DNA of 64,000 nt from CAYWVR01 sp964461715 (GCA_964461715.1 CAYWVR010000004.1:76034-140033); one strand, 5' to 3'; positions 42,762-51,775 are shown, counted from the first letter of the stretch. The notes: generated by a model from the letters alone, not told the origin. Numbers and translations: made by a program.

Positions 42762-45143
42762 GTGTTGAGTACCTGGGACCTCTCAGGTAGCCTGCTTCGT
42801 CTCATTATCGTTGTCGGGGCCCTGGCCGCTCTCCCGTGGTGGCGACGTTGGATGGCGGGCCGGACCCGGACGTTCGCGGCGTTCGTCTCGGGCCTGGCGC
42901 TATTGGCCCTGGCCGAGCTCTTGCACCTGGTCTTCGCCGTCGGCGCCGAGCCGGGCCAGGAGGCGGGCCTGCCGTGGGTTCGCGTCTACCTCCACGCCGG
43001 GGGCTACATCCTCGTCCTCGTGGGGGCCTTGCTGTGGGTCCGCGACGTGCGGCTCTCGAGCCGGCAGGCGGCCACGCGCCTGGCCGACGAGCGCCGGCGC
43101 CTCAGCGAGGTTCGCCTCAACGAGGCCAAGCTCCGGGCCATCCTCAACTGCGCCACCGATTACTGCATCATCGTCTGCGACACCGACGGTCTCGTCACCA
43201 GCTACTCGGGCGGCGGGATGCGCGTCCTCGGCTATGCCGCCGACGAGGTAGTCGACCGCATGCGCGTCTCGGCGTTCCACCGCGAGGGCGACGCCCCGCC
43301 GTTCGCCGAAATCCGCCGCATCGTCGACGAGAAAGGCCACTTCGAGTCCGAGGTCACGCTCCTGAAAAAGGGCGGCGAGATGTTCCCGGCCCTCCTGACG
43401 GTGACGGCCCTGAAGGACCCGGCGGACGGGGCGGCCGTCGGCTTCGTCGGCATCGCCAAGGACATCACCGAGATCAAGCAGGCCGAGACGGCCCTTCGCC
43501 GCGAGCGCGACTTCGTCAAGGGCGTCATCGAGACGAGCGATCTGTGCGTCGTGGGCATCAGCCTGCCCGACGGACGCATCACCATGTTCAACCGCGGGGC
43601 CGAGCGCGTCAGCGGCTACGACCGGAGCGAGGCCCTCGGCACGCGCTACGTCGACCAGTTCCTGCCCGTCGAGCTGCGCGACGGGTTCCAGCAGCGGCTC
43701 GACAAGCTCGCCGCGGGCGGCTCGACCGGCGTCGAGCGGGGCGAGGCCCCCATCGTCACGAAAGACGGATCGAGGCGGGTCCTCTCGTGGACCAACAGCG
43801 TGAGCCTCGATTCCTCGGCCCGGGCGATCCACGTCGTCGCCTTCGGCCTGGACGTGACCGAGCTCCGCAAGATGCAGGCCGGTCTCCAGCGGGCCATGAT
43901 TGAGCTCGAGGAGGCCAACGCCGAGCTCAAGCGGATGGCCTCGACGGACTTCCTGACGGGCCTCGTCAACCGCCGCCAGGCCCACGTCCAGTTCGAGCGC
44001 GAGATGGCCCGAATCCGCCGCTATCCCACGTCGATCGGCGTCATTATGTGCGACCTCGACCGCTTCAAGCCGGTCAACGACACGCACGGGCACCCCGCGG
44101 GCGACGCGGTGCTGGCCCACGTGGCCAAGATTCTGAAGAGTCGGGCGCGAGGCTCGGATATCGTGGCCCGCTACGGCGGCGAGGAGTTCCTGCTGGTGCT
44201 GCCGGAGGCCGACCTCGAGAGCACCACGAAGGTGGCCAACGCCCTTCGCCGCCAGGTCCGTGACAACCCCGCCCGCCACGGGGAGCTGGACTTGCCGATC
44301 CGGGCGAGCTTCGGCGTCTCGGTCCTGGACCCCGGCCAGTCGGCCACCCCGCGCGAGCTCATCGCCCGGGCCGACGAGGCCCTCTACGCGGCCAAGGGGC
44401 TGGGCGGGAACCGCGTCGTCAGCTGGCGGGACCTCAAGGCCGGCCAGACCGAGCCCACCATCGCCGCCACCGAGGCCGTCGCCGAGATTCAGAAGGCCGT
44501 CGGGGAAATCAAGCGGGCCAACCGGGATGTTGTCGTGGGGCGGCTCCGCGAGTTGGTCGCCCGCGTTGAGGACCGCAACCCCTTCGCCGCCGGCCACTCC
44601 GAGCGGGTCACACGCTACGCCGTAGCCATCGCCGGCCGCCTCAAGAAGAGCCCCGAGGAAATCCGCCGCATCGAGCAGGCGGCCCTCGCCCACGACCTGG
44701 GCAAGGCGGGTATCCCCGACGAGATCCTCTACAAGGCGGGCACGCTGACGCTCGACGACTGGGCCCTGGTGATGCAGCACCCGGCCGTCAGCTGTCGCAT
44801 CGTCGCGGACCTGCCGTATCTGAAGTCCGAGCTGCCCATGATCCGGCACCACCACGAGCGTCCGGACGGGCGGGGGTACCCGGACGGCCTGTCGGGCACG
44901 CAGATTCCGATGGGGGCCCGAATCCTGGCGGTGGCCGACGCCCTGGATGCCATGACGAGCCCGCGTCCGTACCGCGAACCCCTCTCGCTCGAGGCGGCCG
45001 TCAAACAGCTCTCCGAGGGGTCGGGCACGATCTTCGACGAGCAGGTCGTCGGGGCGGCTCTCGCCTGTGCTGCCGATCCCGCCGAGGTCTGGCCGCTTCA
45101 GGACGGGCGTCTGCCGGTGCCGGAGACGGTCGAGACGTCGTAG
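42762..45143 (+). CDS. Membrane PAS-PAS-GGDEF-HD-GYP protein
   Basis: 793 aa with a GTG at 42762 (a TTG at 42765 is better spaced from AGGGGG). Three membrane helices lie in residues 1-90. Two PAS domains span about 125-240 and 250-370 (CATDYCIIVCDTDGLVTSYS; SDLCVVGISLPDGRITMFN). The GGDEF domain has intact GGEEF near 472 and the I-site region RADEALYAAKGLGGN. The HD-GYP domain has HDLGKAGIP near 644 and HHERPDGRGYPDG near 704. Both cyclic-di-GMP synthesis and hydrolysis motifs are intact. The use of HD-GYP rather than EAL after GGDEF is less common. Its promoter may be sigma-28-like. Confidence 0.93.
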   Translation: MLSTWDLSGSLLRLIIVVGALAALPWWRRWMAGRTRTFAAFVSGLALLALAELLHLVFAVGAEPGQEAGLPWVRVYLHAGGYILVLVGALLWVRDVRLSSRQAATRLADERRRLSEVRLNEAKLRAILNCATDYCIIVCDTDGLVTSYSGGGMRVLGYAADEVVDRMRVSAFHREGDAPPFAEIRRIVDEKGHFESEVTLLKKGGEMFPALLTVTALKDPADGAAVGFVGIAKDITEIKQAETALRRERDFVKGVIETSDLCVVGISLPDGRITMFNRGAERVSGYDRSEALGTRYVDQFLPVELRDGFQQRLDKLAAGGSTGVERGEAPIVTKDGSRRVLSWTNSVSLDSSARAIHVVAFGLDVTELRKMQAGLQRAMIELEEANAELKRMASTDFLTGLVNRRQAHVQFEREMARIRRYPTSIGVIMCDLDRFKPVNDTHGHPAGDAVLAHVAKILKSRARGSDIVARYGGEEFLLVLPEADLESTTKVANALRRQVRDNPARHGELDLPIRASFGVSVLDPGQSATPRELIARADEALYAAKGLGGNRVVSWRDLKAGQTEPTIAATEAVAEIQKAVGEIKRANRDVVVGRLRELVARVEDRNPFAAGHSERVTRYAVAIAGRLKKSPEEIRRIEQAALAHDLGKAGIPDEILYKAGTLTLDDWALVMQHPAVSCRIVADLPYLKSELPMIRHHHERPDGRGYPDGLSGTQIPMGARILAVADALDAMTSPRPYREPLSLEAAVKQLSEGSGTIFDEQVVGAALACAADPAEVWPLQDGRLPVPETVETS

Positions 45144-45170
45144 GCATCGGACCGTGACGCAAACCCTTGG

Positions 45171-45240
45171 CGCGGCGGGTCTCCTGACCCGCCGCGATCC
45201 GTTTATCAAGACCGGTCGCGGTGGGTCGGGAACCCGCCGC
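45171..45240. terminator. Paired GC hairpins between convergent genes
   Basis: First hairpin: an 11-bp perfect stem 45171-45181/45186-45196 with loop TCCT. Second: GCGGTGGGT (45218-45226) pairs with ACCCGCCGC (45232-45240), one G-T pair. The two stems share the core GGGT/ACCCGCCGC. They lie between convergent stop codons, so they probably end transcripts from both sides, but no T run follows. Confidence 0.5.
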
Positions 45241-45254
45241 GTCCGGCGTGCGAT

Positions 45255-46979
45255 TCATGCCCGGAAAATCGCCCCCAGCTTCTTTCCCATCAGCAGCGTC
45301 GCCCCGACGAGCGTCAGCGCCAGAAACCCCATGGCCCAAACGCCCAGGGCGCTGGCCACGGCGTCGCCGGTGACGGCGTACTCGGCGGCGTAGAGCCGGT
45401 AGATGGTCCGCGTGATCGGGTTATAGGCGTCGTCCTGGGCCAGGATGAGACTGTCGCTGACCTCCAGCATGCTCATCGAGAACACCAGGATCGCTCCCGC
45501 CGCCAGGTTCGCGAGGATGAGCGGCACGGTGATCCGTGCGAGCGTCCGGACGGGCCCCGCGCCCACGCTCATCGCCGCCTCCTCCAGGGTGCGGCTCGTC
45601 TGCTGGAACCCGGCCACGGCGCTTCGTACCGCGAGCGGCAGCCGCCGCACCGAGTACGCGACGATCAGCAGCAGCACCGGGTTCGCCTGCGGGTAGAGGT
45701 AGTTCTCCTTCCAGAGGCCCGCCTCCACCAGCGCGTCGCCCCAGTCGGCGTAGCTGTTCAGGTACCCGAACGCCAGGACGATGCCCGGCAGGGCCAGGGG
45801 CAGCATGACCATCGCGTCCAGCAGGCCCTGCCCGCGGAAGGTCTTGCGCACCAGGACGTAGCCGATCCAGATCGAGAGCCCGGCGCACAGGACCGTGGCC
45901 CCGAGCGAGTACAGGACCGAGTTCCGGATGCTCGCAAGGGTCCACGGGTGATCGAGGGCGGCGGCATGGTGGGCGAGGGTCAGCCCCTCCGGCAGGACCG
46001 TGCCTTGCCACTGGGTCTTCACGCTGTAGAGGATGACCGAGACGTGCGGGATGACCGCCAGGAACGTGACCGTTCCGAAGAGGGCCCACGCCAGCATCGT
46101 CCCCCCGCGGCCCAGCTTGCGCGGCTCGGCGGCCCGCGTCGCGACGCTCATCTGCCCGAAGGCCTTCCGGCCGAACAGCGCCCGCGCCCCCCAGTACAGG
46201 ATCGCCACCGCCACCAGCATCAGCACCACCAGGGCCCCGGCCTCCGGGCTCGACGGTTCGCTGACGCGGTCGAAAATCTGAACGGCCGTGACCTCGCGGA
46301 AGTTGAACATGAGCGGCGTCCCGAGGTCCGTCATCGCCCAGATGAAGACGATGATCGCCCCCGCGAAGTACGCGGGCAGGATGAGCGGGAACGTTACCCG
46401 CGCAAAGACCCGCCACGGCCCCGCCCCGACGCTCCGTGCCGCGTCCTCCAGCGACGGATCGACGTTCGCGAGGCCCGCCACCACGTTCAGATAGAGGATG
46501 GGGTACAGGTGCAGGGCCTGGAGGGCGACGACCCCCGCCAGCGGGTACACGCGGAACCAGTCAACCGGCCGCGCAGGGTCGATCCACCCGAGCTGTCCAA
46601 GGGCCGCGTTCAGCACCCCGTATGGCCCCACGACCTGCTTCAGACCGATCGCGCCGACGAAGGGCGGCAGGATCATCGGCACCAAAATCGCCGCCGACAG
46701 CCACCGCTTCCCCGCGAACGCCGTCCGGGCCCCCAGGACGCCGAGCGGCACGGCCAGGACCGTCGAGACGACCGTCGTCAGGGCCGCCAGCACCAGGGCG
46801 TTCGCGAACCCGGCCCGCAGGCTCGACCGGGCCAGCACGTTCTCGACGTAATGGAGCGTCGGGCCGGTCGTCTCCCACAGGGCGTTTTTGAAGACGTGGC
46901 CGATGGGGTAGAAGAGGAACAGGCCAAAGAGGGCCACCAGCACCGCCACCAGGAGCCAGGTTGTCCGATCGGGTCGCAT
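45255..46979 (-). CDS. fbpB: Iron-type ABC transporter permease with two fused permease domains
   Basis: 574 aa with two BPD_transp_1 halves, each about 250 residues and about six helices, as in FbpB, SfuB and AfuB. The EAA-loop motif appears as LEDAARSVGAGPWRVFARVTFPL in the first half (read as EDAARSVGAGPWRVF near 186) and LEEAAMSVGAGPVRTLARIT in the second near 470. The gene comes nine bases after the substrate-binding protein gene. It would move iron(III) or another small substrate into the cell. No Shine-Dalgarno is evident, but the genes are tightly packed. Confidence 0.92.
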   Translation of the reverse strand: MRPDRTTWLLVAVLVALFGLFLFYPIGHVFKNALWETTGPTLHYVENVLARSSLRAGFANALVLAALTTVVSTVLAVPLGVLGARTAFAGKRWLSAAILVPMILPPFVGAIGLKQVVGPYGVLNAALGQLGWIDPARPVDWFRVYPLAGVVALQALHLYPILYLNVVAGLANVDPSLEDAARSVGAGPWRVFARVTFPLILPAYFAGAIIVFIWAMTDLGTPLMFNFREVTAVQIFDRVSEPSSPEAGALVVLMLVAVAILYWGARALFGRKAFGQMSVATRAAEPRKLGRGGTMLAWALFGTVTFLAVIPHVSVILYSVKTQWQGTVLPEGLTLAHHAAALDHPWTLASIRNSVLYSLGATVLCAGLSIWIGYVLVRKTFRGQGLLDAMVMLPLALPGIVLAFGYLNSYADWGDALVEAGLWKENYLYPQANPVLLLIVAYSVRRLPLAVRSAVAGFQQTSRTLEEAAMSVGAGPVRTLARITVPLILANLAAGAILVFSMSMLEVSDSLILAQDDAYNPITRTIYRLYAAEYAVTGDAVASALGVWAMGFLALTLVGATLLMGKKLGAIFRA

Positions 46980-46988
46980 AAAAGGGCC

Positions 46989-48377
46989 CTACGGTCGGGC
47001 CGCCTCTCGAATCTCCCGGTACCGGGCCCGCAGGGTCTCGCTCCACTCGGTCCGAAGGTCGCTCTGGCGGCGGCGCCGGGCCTCCTCGCGGCGCTGGGCG
47101 TCGGCCTTGGCCTCGGGCGCGGCCTCGTCGGGGACCACGACGGGCGTCCACACAGTCCGGCCCAGCCCAAGCATCTCGTCCTCGGAGAGGAGCGGCTCGA
47201 CGAGGCGGGCTTCGAGCTCCGGCCGCCCCTCGACCGCCGGCCACGCCTCCCGCAGCGGCCCGTGGTTCTCGACTATGGCCGCATAGAGGTAATCCGGCAG
47301 GATGGCGAGGCGGGCGTGCTCCTTCTCGGCTTCGAAGAAGTCGGCGGGCGGCATGGTGAAGGGGTTCATGGCATAGCGGATGGCGGCCGTCTCGTCGTAA
47401 AGGGCCGGCCGCACGGCGAGCCGCTCGAGGCTGTGCTCGGCCGGACCGCCGGGGGCGCCGGGGAGCGTCATCCACAGCCGCTGCCCGGCCTCGCTCATGA
47501 CGAAGGCGACAAACCGCTCGGCCACCGCCCGGTTCGGGGCCCCCCGGAGGATGCCGATGGGGTCGCAGTTGACGACCGTCAGCCCCTTGGGACTCGTGAA
47601 GCCGATGTGCTCGCCGCCCTCGGCCAGCTTTTGCCGCTGGGCGTAGAAGTCGATGCACGGGCCGACGGCGACGAAGCCCCGGGCGCAGGCCCGCGGGATG
47701 TCCGAGGCCCCCTCGTAGAACTCGCGGGCGTTGGCCCCCATCCGGACCAGGATGCCCATGCCCCGCTCGTACCCGTAGGCCTGGAGGATGATCTCGTAGG
47801 CCTTGCGGAGGCTGCCGCTCTTGGTGGGGTCGCCCGCCCCCACCAGCCCGTGGTAGGCCCGGTCGGCCATGACGTCCCAACTCTCTACGGGCGGCAGGGC
47901 GCGGTCGGCGATGACCTTCGTATTGAAGATGAGCCCGAACGTGGAGATCGCCGCCCCGTACCAGTGGCCCTCGGGGTCGTAGAGTGGCTGTCCCGCGACC
48001 GTCTCGGGCAGGCCCTCCATGACCTCCGGCGAGAGGGCACAGGGCTCGAGGAAGGCGAGCTGCTTCATCCGCTCGAAGATCGGCCCGCCGCCGAAGACGA
48101 CGTCGACGTCGGTCCGCCCCGCCGCGAACTTGTCCTGGATTCGACGCAGCATCTGGGTCGTCCCCCCGGCGTCGGGCCACGAGAGGGTGACCTCGCGGCC
48201 GGTCTCGGCCCGGTAATGGGCCTTGAAGGCCCGCTCGAACTCGGCTTCGATCTCGTCGGAGTGCGGCGAGAACAGGACCAGGGCGTCGCCCTCGGCCTCG
48301 GGGGCCCGGCCGCAGCCGGCCCAGGCCATCAGACCGGCCAGGGCGGCGAGGCGGAGGACGGGGCAGCGGATCAGCAT
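46989..48377 (-). CDS. fbpA: Iron-type ABC substrate-binding lipoprotein
   Basis: 462 aa. The N terminus AALAGLMAWAGC is a lipoprotein signal with the lipid-bearing Cys near 22. The body matches periplasmic FbpA-type binding proteins (LVLFSPHSDEIEAEFERAF, DVDVVFGGGPIFERMKQL, SWDVMADRAYHGLVGAGDPTKSG read in parts). The two-domain fold is complete. The extra 100 C-terminal residues, including a charged helix (EARRRRQSDLRTEWSETLR), are longer than in FbpA. The ligand is probably ferric iron or a similar oxyanion; residues of the iron site cannot be assigned here. Its start overlaps the ATPase gene by seven bases. Confidence 0.88.
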   Translation of the reverse strand: MLIRCPVLRLAALAGLMAWAGCGRAPEAEGDALVLFSPHSDEIEAEFERAFKAHYRAETGREVTLSWPDAGGTTQMLRRIQDKFAAGRTDVDVVFGGGPIFERMKQLAFLEPCALSPEVMEGLPETVAGQPLYDPEGHWYGAAISTFGLIFNTKVIADRALPPVESWDVMADRAYHGLVGAGDPTKSGSLRKAYEIILQAYGYERGMGILVRMGANAREFYEGASDIPRACARGFVAVGPCIDFYAQRQKLAEGGEHIGFTSPKGLTVVNCDPIGILRGAPNRAVAERFVAFVMSEAGQRLWMTLPGAPGGPAEHSLERLAVRPALYDETAAIRYAMNPFTMPPADFFEAEKEHARLAILPDYLYAAIVENHGPLREAWPAVEGRPELEARLVEPLLSEDEMLGLGRTVWTPVVVPDEAAPEAKADAQRREEARRRRQSDLRTEWSETLRARYREIREAARP

Positions 48378-49489
48378 GGCTTTCTCTCCTCAGGGTCGGT
48401 GGCGACACGTTCCTCGTCGCGGAACCAGACGCGGACCCGATCCTCCGGCACGTGGACCCGCGCGGGGCCGCCCGGCTCGACGGGCGGCAGGGCCGTCGGG
48501 CGGTCCGTCACGATCATGTCGCGCCGCCCCAGGCGGACGCGGACCTGCTCCGTCTCCCCCTGGAACACGCGGCCCAGGACCTTGACTGCGTAGACGTTCG
48601 TCTCGGGGGCCTCGCCTTCGGGGTCCAGCAGCCGGACCGATTCCGGCCGCACGCTTGCCACCACCGGCACGCCGGGGAAGAGCTTCGTCTCGGCCCGCGC
48701 GACCCGCAGGTCGCCGAAGGCGGTCTTGACGACGGCCCGGTCGCCGTCACGGCTTCGAATCTCGCCCTTCAGGAAGTTCGTCGCCCCGAGGAACCCCGCG
48801 ACGTACGGCGTGGGCGGATCGAGGTAGAGGTCGCGCGGCGTGCCGAGGGCGACGATCCGCCCGTCCCGCACGACGGCCATGCGGTCGGCCATGGCCAAGG
48901 CCTCGTCCTGGTCGTGGGTGACGTAGACGCTGGTGACGCGGGTGGTGCGTTGGGTGCTCCGAATCTCGGCCCGCATCGCCAGGCGAAGCTTCGCGTCGAG
49001 GTTCGAGAGCGGCTCGTCCAGGAGCAGGAAGTCCGGGTTGATGGCCAGGGCCCGTGCCAGGGCCACCCGCTGCTGCTGCCCGCCGGAGAGCTGGGTGGCC
49101 TTGCGGGCGGCGAGGTCCTTCATGCGGACGACGTCGAGGACCCCAAGGGCCCGCTCGCGCCGCTCGCTCCGACCCACCCCCCGCACCGACAGCCCGAACG
49201 CCACGTTCTCCAGCACCGTCATGTGCGGCCAGAGGGCGTAGTTCTGGAACACCATGCCGCAGTTCCGCCGGTGGGCGGGGAGGTCCGTGACGTCGCGGTT
49301 GCCGAAGAGGATGCGGCCGGCGTCCGGCTCGTAGAACCCCGCCACGAGCCGCAGCAGCGTCGTCTTGCCGCACCCGCTCGGGCCCAGCAGAAAGAACAGC
49401 TCGCCCGGCTCCACCGCGAGCGACACGTCGTCGACGGCGGCGACGTCGCCGAAGCGTTTCGTCACATGCTCGATGCGCAGGGGTTTCAT
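48371..49489 (-). CDS. fbpC: Iron-type ABC transporter ATPase
   Basis: 372 aa. Walker A is GPSGCGKTT near residue 35, the Q-loop is GMVFQNYALWPH, the signature is LSGGQQQRVALARALA near 133, Walker B is FLLLDEPLSNLDAKLR and the switch His is in VTHDQDEALAMAD. A TOBE domain occupies about 270-350. It is of the MalK/FbpC/PotA type. It is first in the operon with the binding protein and permease. The ATG is preceded by GATAAT at seven bases with no Shine-Dalgarno site, so it may be read from a leaderless message. Confidence 0.93.
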   Translation of the reverse strand: MKPLRIEHVTKRFGDVAAVDDVSLAVEPGELFFLLGPSGCGKTTLLRLVAGFYEPDAGRILFGNRDVTDLPAHRRNCGMVFQNYALWPHMTVLENVAFGLSVRGVGRSERRERALGVLDVVRMKDLAARKATQLSGGQQQRVALARALAINPDFLLLDEPLSNLDAKLRLAMRAEIRSTQRTTRVTSVYVTHDQDEALAMADRMAVVRDGRIVALGTPRDLYLDPPTPYVAGFLGATNFLKGEIRSRDGDRAVVKTAFGDLRVARAETKLFPGVPVVASVRPESVRLLDPEGEAPETNVYAVKVLGRVFQGETEQVRVRLGRRDMIVTDRPTALPPVEPGGPARVHVPEDRVRVWFRDEERVATDPEERKPC

Positions 49490-49496
49490 GGGCCAT

Positions 49497-49525
49497 ATTA
49501 TCACGACTGCGACGCCACGGTACAA
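49497..49525 (-). promoter_or_regulatory. Promoter giving a leaderless fbpC transcript
   Basis: On the minus strand TTGTAC (49525-49520), 17 bases, GATAAT (49502-49497), then seven bases to the ATG at 49489. No Shine-Dalgarno site. Confidence 0.6.
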
Positions 49526-49532
49526 GCGGCCA

Positions 49533-49561
49533 TTGGCGCAGGGCCGCGACGGGCCCATAAT
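49533..49561 (+). promoter_or_regulatory. Promoter giving a leaderless enolase-superfamily transcript
   Basis: TTGGCG (49533-49538), 17 bases, CATAAT (49556-49561), then six bases to the ATG at 49568. It stands back to back with the divergent promoter at 49497-49525; the two -35 boxes are seven bases apart. Confidence 0.6.
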
Positions 49562-49567
49562 CACCCC

Positions 49568-50731
49568 ATGCCGCCCAAGCCCAAGAGCCTCGAGGTCTGG
49601 ACGTACGAAATCCCGCTCCGCGTGCGCTTCGAGCACGCCGGGGCCCGGCGCGACGTAAACGAGGGCGTCCTCGTGCGGCTCGAGCTGGCCGGCGGGGCCG
49701 TCGGGTGGGGCGAGGGCATCCCGCGCGACTACGTCACCGGCGAGACGGTCGCCTCGGCCGTCGAGGTCATCGGCCGCCTGTACGCGCCGCGCCTCGCGTC
49801 CGACGCCCCGCTCGCCACCGTCCCGGCGACCGAGGACGGCGTCGTGCACAACGCGGCCTGGGCGGCGTGCGAACTGGCCTACCTCGATGCCGTCGGCGTC
49901 CATCGCCGCGAACGCGTCGCCGACATGCTCGCCCGCGAGCTGGACCTGAAGCCGCACCGGCTCCTGCGGCGCGTCAGCGGCATCCTTTCGACAGGCCCGG
50001 TGGAGAAGACGAGGCGGATGCTGCGGCTGATGCGCCTCCTGGCACTCAGGGACTACAAGCTCAAGGTCGGACGCGACGCCGACCGCGACGAGGCGAACCT
50101 GGCCGAGTGCGCGCGGCAGCTCGGGCGGGGGCTGGCGCGGACGCGGGGGCCGACCCGGCGGACGCTGCGCGTCGATGCCAACGGGGCCTGGGACCTGGAG
50201 GAGGCCGTCGAACGTTGCGCGGGCCTGGCGCGGCACGGGGTTCTCGCGGTGGAGCAGCCGCTGGCGCGCGGGCGGGAGGAGGAGCTGGCGGAGCTGCGGC
50301 AGCGGTCGAGCGTTCCGATCATGCTCGATGAGTCGCTCCTGACGGCCGAGGGGGCCGAGCGGCTCGTGGTCGCGGGGCGCGTGGACCTCTTCAACATCCG
50401 CATCTCGAAGAACGGCGGCCTCGTGCAGAGCCTGCGGCTGGCGGAACTCGCACACCGGCGGGGACTCGATTTCCAGCTCGGGTGCATGGTCGGCGAGACG
50501 GGCGTCCTGACGGCCGCGGGCCGGGCGTTCCTGGAGCTGGTGGGGCGGCGGGTCCGATGGGCCGAGGGAAGCTACGGGCGGTACCTTCTGCGCAAGGACG
50601 TGACGCGCGAGCGGCTGAGCTTCGGCTACGGCGGGTTCGTGCGCGGGATGATGGGCCCCGGCCTGGGCGTGCATGTCTCGTCGGCGAAGCTTCGGCGCGT
50701 GGCGACCAGGGCGCTAAGCCTACGCTATTGA
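49568..50731 (+). CDS. Enolase-superfamily enzyme, MLE/dipeptide-epimerase group
   Basis: 387 aa. The catalytic set is complete: KxK in DYKLKVG near 160, metal ligands Asp in RVDANGAW near 198, Glu in VEQPL near 225 and Asp in MLDESL near 251, and the opposite Lys in IRISKNGG near 278. That arrangement with two Lys acid/base groups marks the muconate-lactonizing/o-succinylbenzoate synthase/dipeptide epimerase subgroup. No menaquinone or murein-recycling gene lies nearby, so the reaction cannot be fixed. It is divergent from the iron-type ABC operon. A leaderless start is likely. Confidence 0.9.
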   Translation: MPPKPKSLEVWTYEIPLRVRFEHAGARRDVNEGVLVRLELAGGAVGWGEGIPRDYVTGETVASAVEVIGRLYAPRLASDAPLATVPATEDGVVHNAAWAACELAYLDAVGVHRRERVADMLARELDLKPHRLLRRVSGILSTGPVEKTRRMLRLMRLLALRDYKLKVGRDADRDEANLAECARQLGRGLARTRGPTRRTLRVDANGAWDLEEAVERCAGLARHGVLAVEQPLARGREEELAELRQRSSVPIMLDESLLTAEGAERLVVAGRVDLFNIRISKNGGLVQSLRLAELAHRRGLDFQLGCMVGETGVLTAAGRAFLELVGRRVRWAEGSYGRYLLRKDVTRERLSFGYGGFVRGMMGPGLGVHVSSAKLRRVATRALSLRY

Positions 50732-50740
50732 GGAGCGTTG

Positions 50741-50911
50741 ATGACCGGCAAGAAGAGGAAGAAGCCCGCGTTTCCCCGCCGGTGGTGGACGCCGGGGCAG
50801 ACGCCGCGCGTCGAGACCCCGGAGAAGGGCAAGGGGGCCTACGACCGGCACGAGGCTCGCGAGGACGTCGAGGAACGGCTCGACGAGGAGGAAGCGGGGC
50901 CCGGCGCCTAG
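50741..50911 (+). CDS. Small protein with a KGKGAY motif, weakly like ArfA
   Basis: 56 aa with GAGGAG six bases before the ATG. It begins MTGKKRKKPAFPRRWW, has EKGKGAYDRHEAR in the middle and an acidic tail. The KGKG(S/A)Y-x-R string is the conserved piece of ribosome-rescue factor ArfA, but the rest of the ArfA family is not evident and this gene has its own stop codon. It overlaps the rnc stop tail to tail by four bases (shared CTAG). Expression is likely from the Shine-Dalgarno; the function is open. Confidence 0.5.
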   Translation: MTGKKRKKPAFPRRWWTPGQTPRVETPEKGKGAYDRHEAREDVEERLDEEEAGPGA

Positions 50912-51633
50912 AGCTCGTCGTCGTCCGCTGCGGGCTCGGCGTCGGGGTCGATCTGGCCCATGGCCTTGAGGGCCTCCATGGCGGCCCGCTGCTCGGCGCT
51001 CTTCTTGGAGGGGCCCCACGCCGACGGAAACCGCCGCCCCTCCACCACCACCGCCACCTCGAAGGCCTTGGCGTGGTCCGGGCCCTTTTCGTCGAGGACC
51101 TCGTAATGGGGCGTGGCCGCGAGGGCGCGCTGGGCGTACTGCTGGAGTATGGATTTGTAGTTGAGACGATGGGCGCCGTCGGCGACGCGCGTGATCTCTT
51201 CGGTCATGTGCTCGAGGATGAAGGCGCGGGCGGGCTCGAGCCCCGCGTCTAGGTACAGGGCTCCGATGCACGCTTCCAGCGCGCACGCCGCCAGGCTGCT
51301 CGGCAGGCTCGCGGCCCCCGAGATGCCCTTGCCGAGGTGGAGGTGATCGACGAGTCCGAGCCGGTTGGCGACGTGGGCGCACGTGTCGCGGGAGACGACG
51401 ACGCTCTTGATCCGCGTCAGGTCTCCCTCCAGCGACTTCGGGAACCGGTGGAAGAGCTCCTCGCAGATCACCAGCCCCAGGATGGCGTCGCCGAGGAACT
51501 CGAGCCGCTCGTTCGAGCGGAGCCGATGCTCGGCGATGGAGGCGTGCGTCAGCGCGCTTTCGAGAAGTTCGCGGTCTTCGAATCGATGGCCGAGGAGGGC
51601 TTCGGCGGCGTCGAGCGCTTCGCAATGGTCCAA
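50908..51633 (-). CDS. rnc: Ribonuclease III
   Basis: 241 aa with a TTG start at 51633, chosen because GGGAGG lies nine bases upstream and no other start precedes the conserved region. The nuclease signature NERLEFLGDAILGLVICEEL is near residues 41-60, with the catalytic Asp and Glu (near 118, ACIGALYLDAG). The double-stranded RNA-binding domain follows (about 155-225, YKSILQQYAQ...). The last 15 residues are acidic. It processes rRNA and other duplex RNA. Promoter TTGACG-N16-TAGAAT is upstream. Confidence 0.96.
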   Translation of the reverse strand: MDHCEALDAAEALLGHRFEDRELLESALTHASIAEHRLRSNERLEFLGDAILGLVICEELFHRFPKSLEGDLTRIKSVVVSRDTCAHVANRLGLVDHLHLGKGISGAASLPSSLAACALEACIGALYLDAGLEPARAFILEHMTEEITRVADGAHRLNYKSILQQYAQRALAATPHYEVLDEKGPDHAKAFEVAVVVEGRRFPSAWGPSKKSAEQRAAMEALKAMGQIDPDAEPAADDDEL

Positions 51634-51684
51634 ACTTGCGGTCCTCCCGCCCCCGCGGGCATGCTGCCGCCGACGGCCGAACCC

Positions 51685-51712
51685 ATTCTAAAGCGCCCGA
51701 CCGGACCGTCAA
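51685..51712 (-). promoter_or_regulatory. Promoter of rnc
   Basis: On the minus strand TTGACG (51712-51707), 16 bases, TAGAAT (51690-51685), about 52 bases before the TTG start. A second TTGACC (51723-51728) points the other way toward the gene at 51776. Confidence 0.55.
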
Positions 51713-51775
51713 ACGAAAAGGCTTGACCTCTCGGCCCGCGGGCGGCGATGCTGGGCGCGACGAAGGAGCAGGCCC

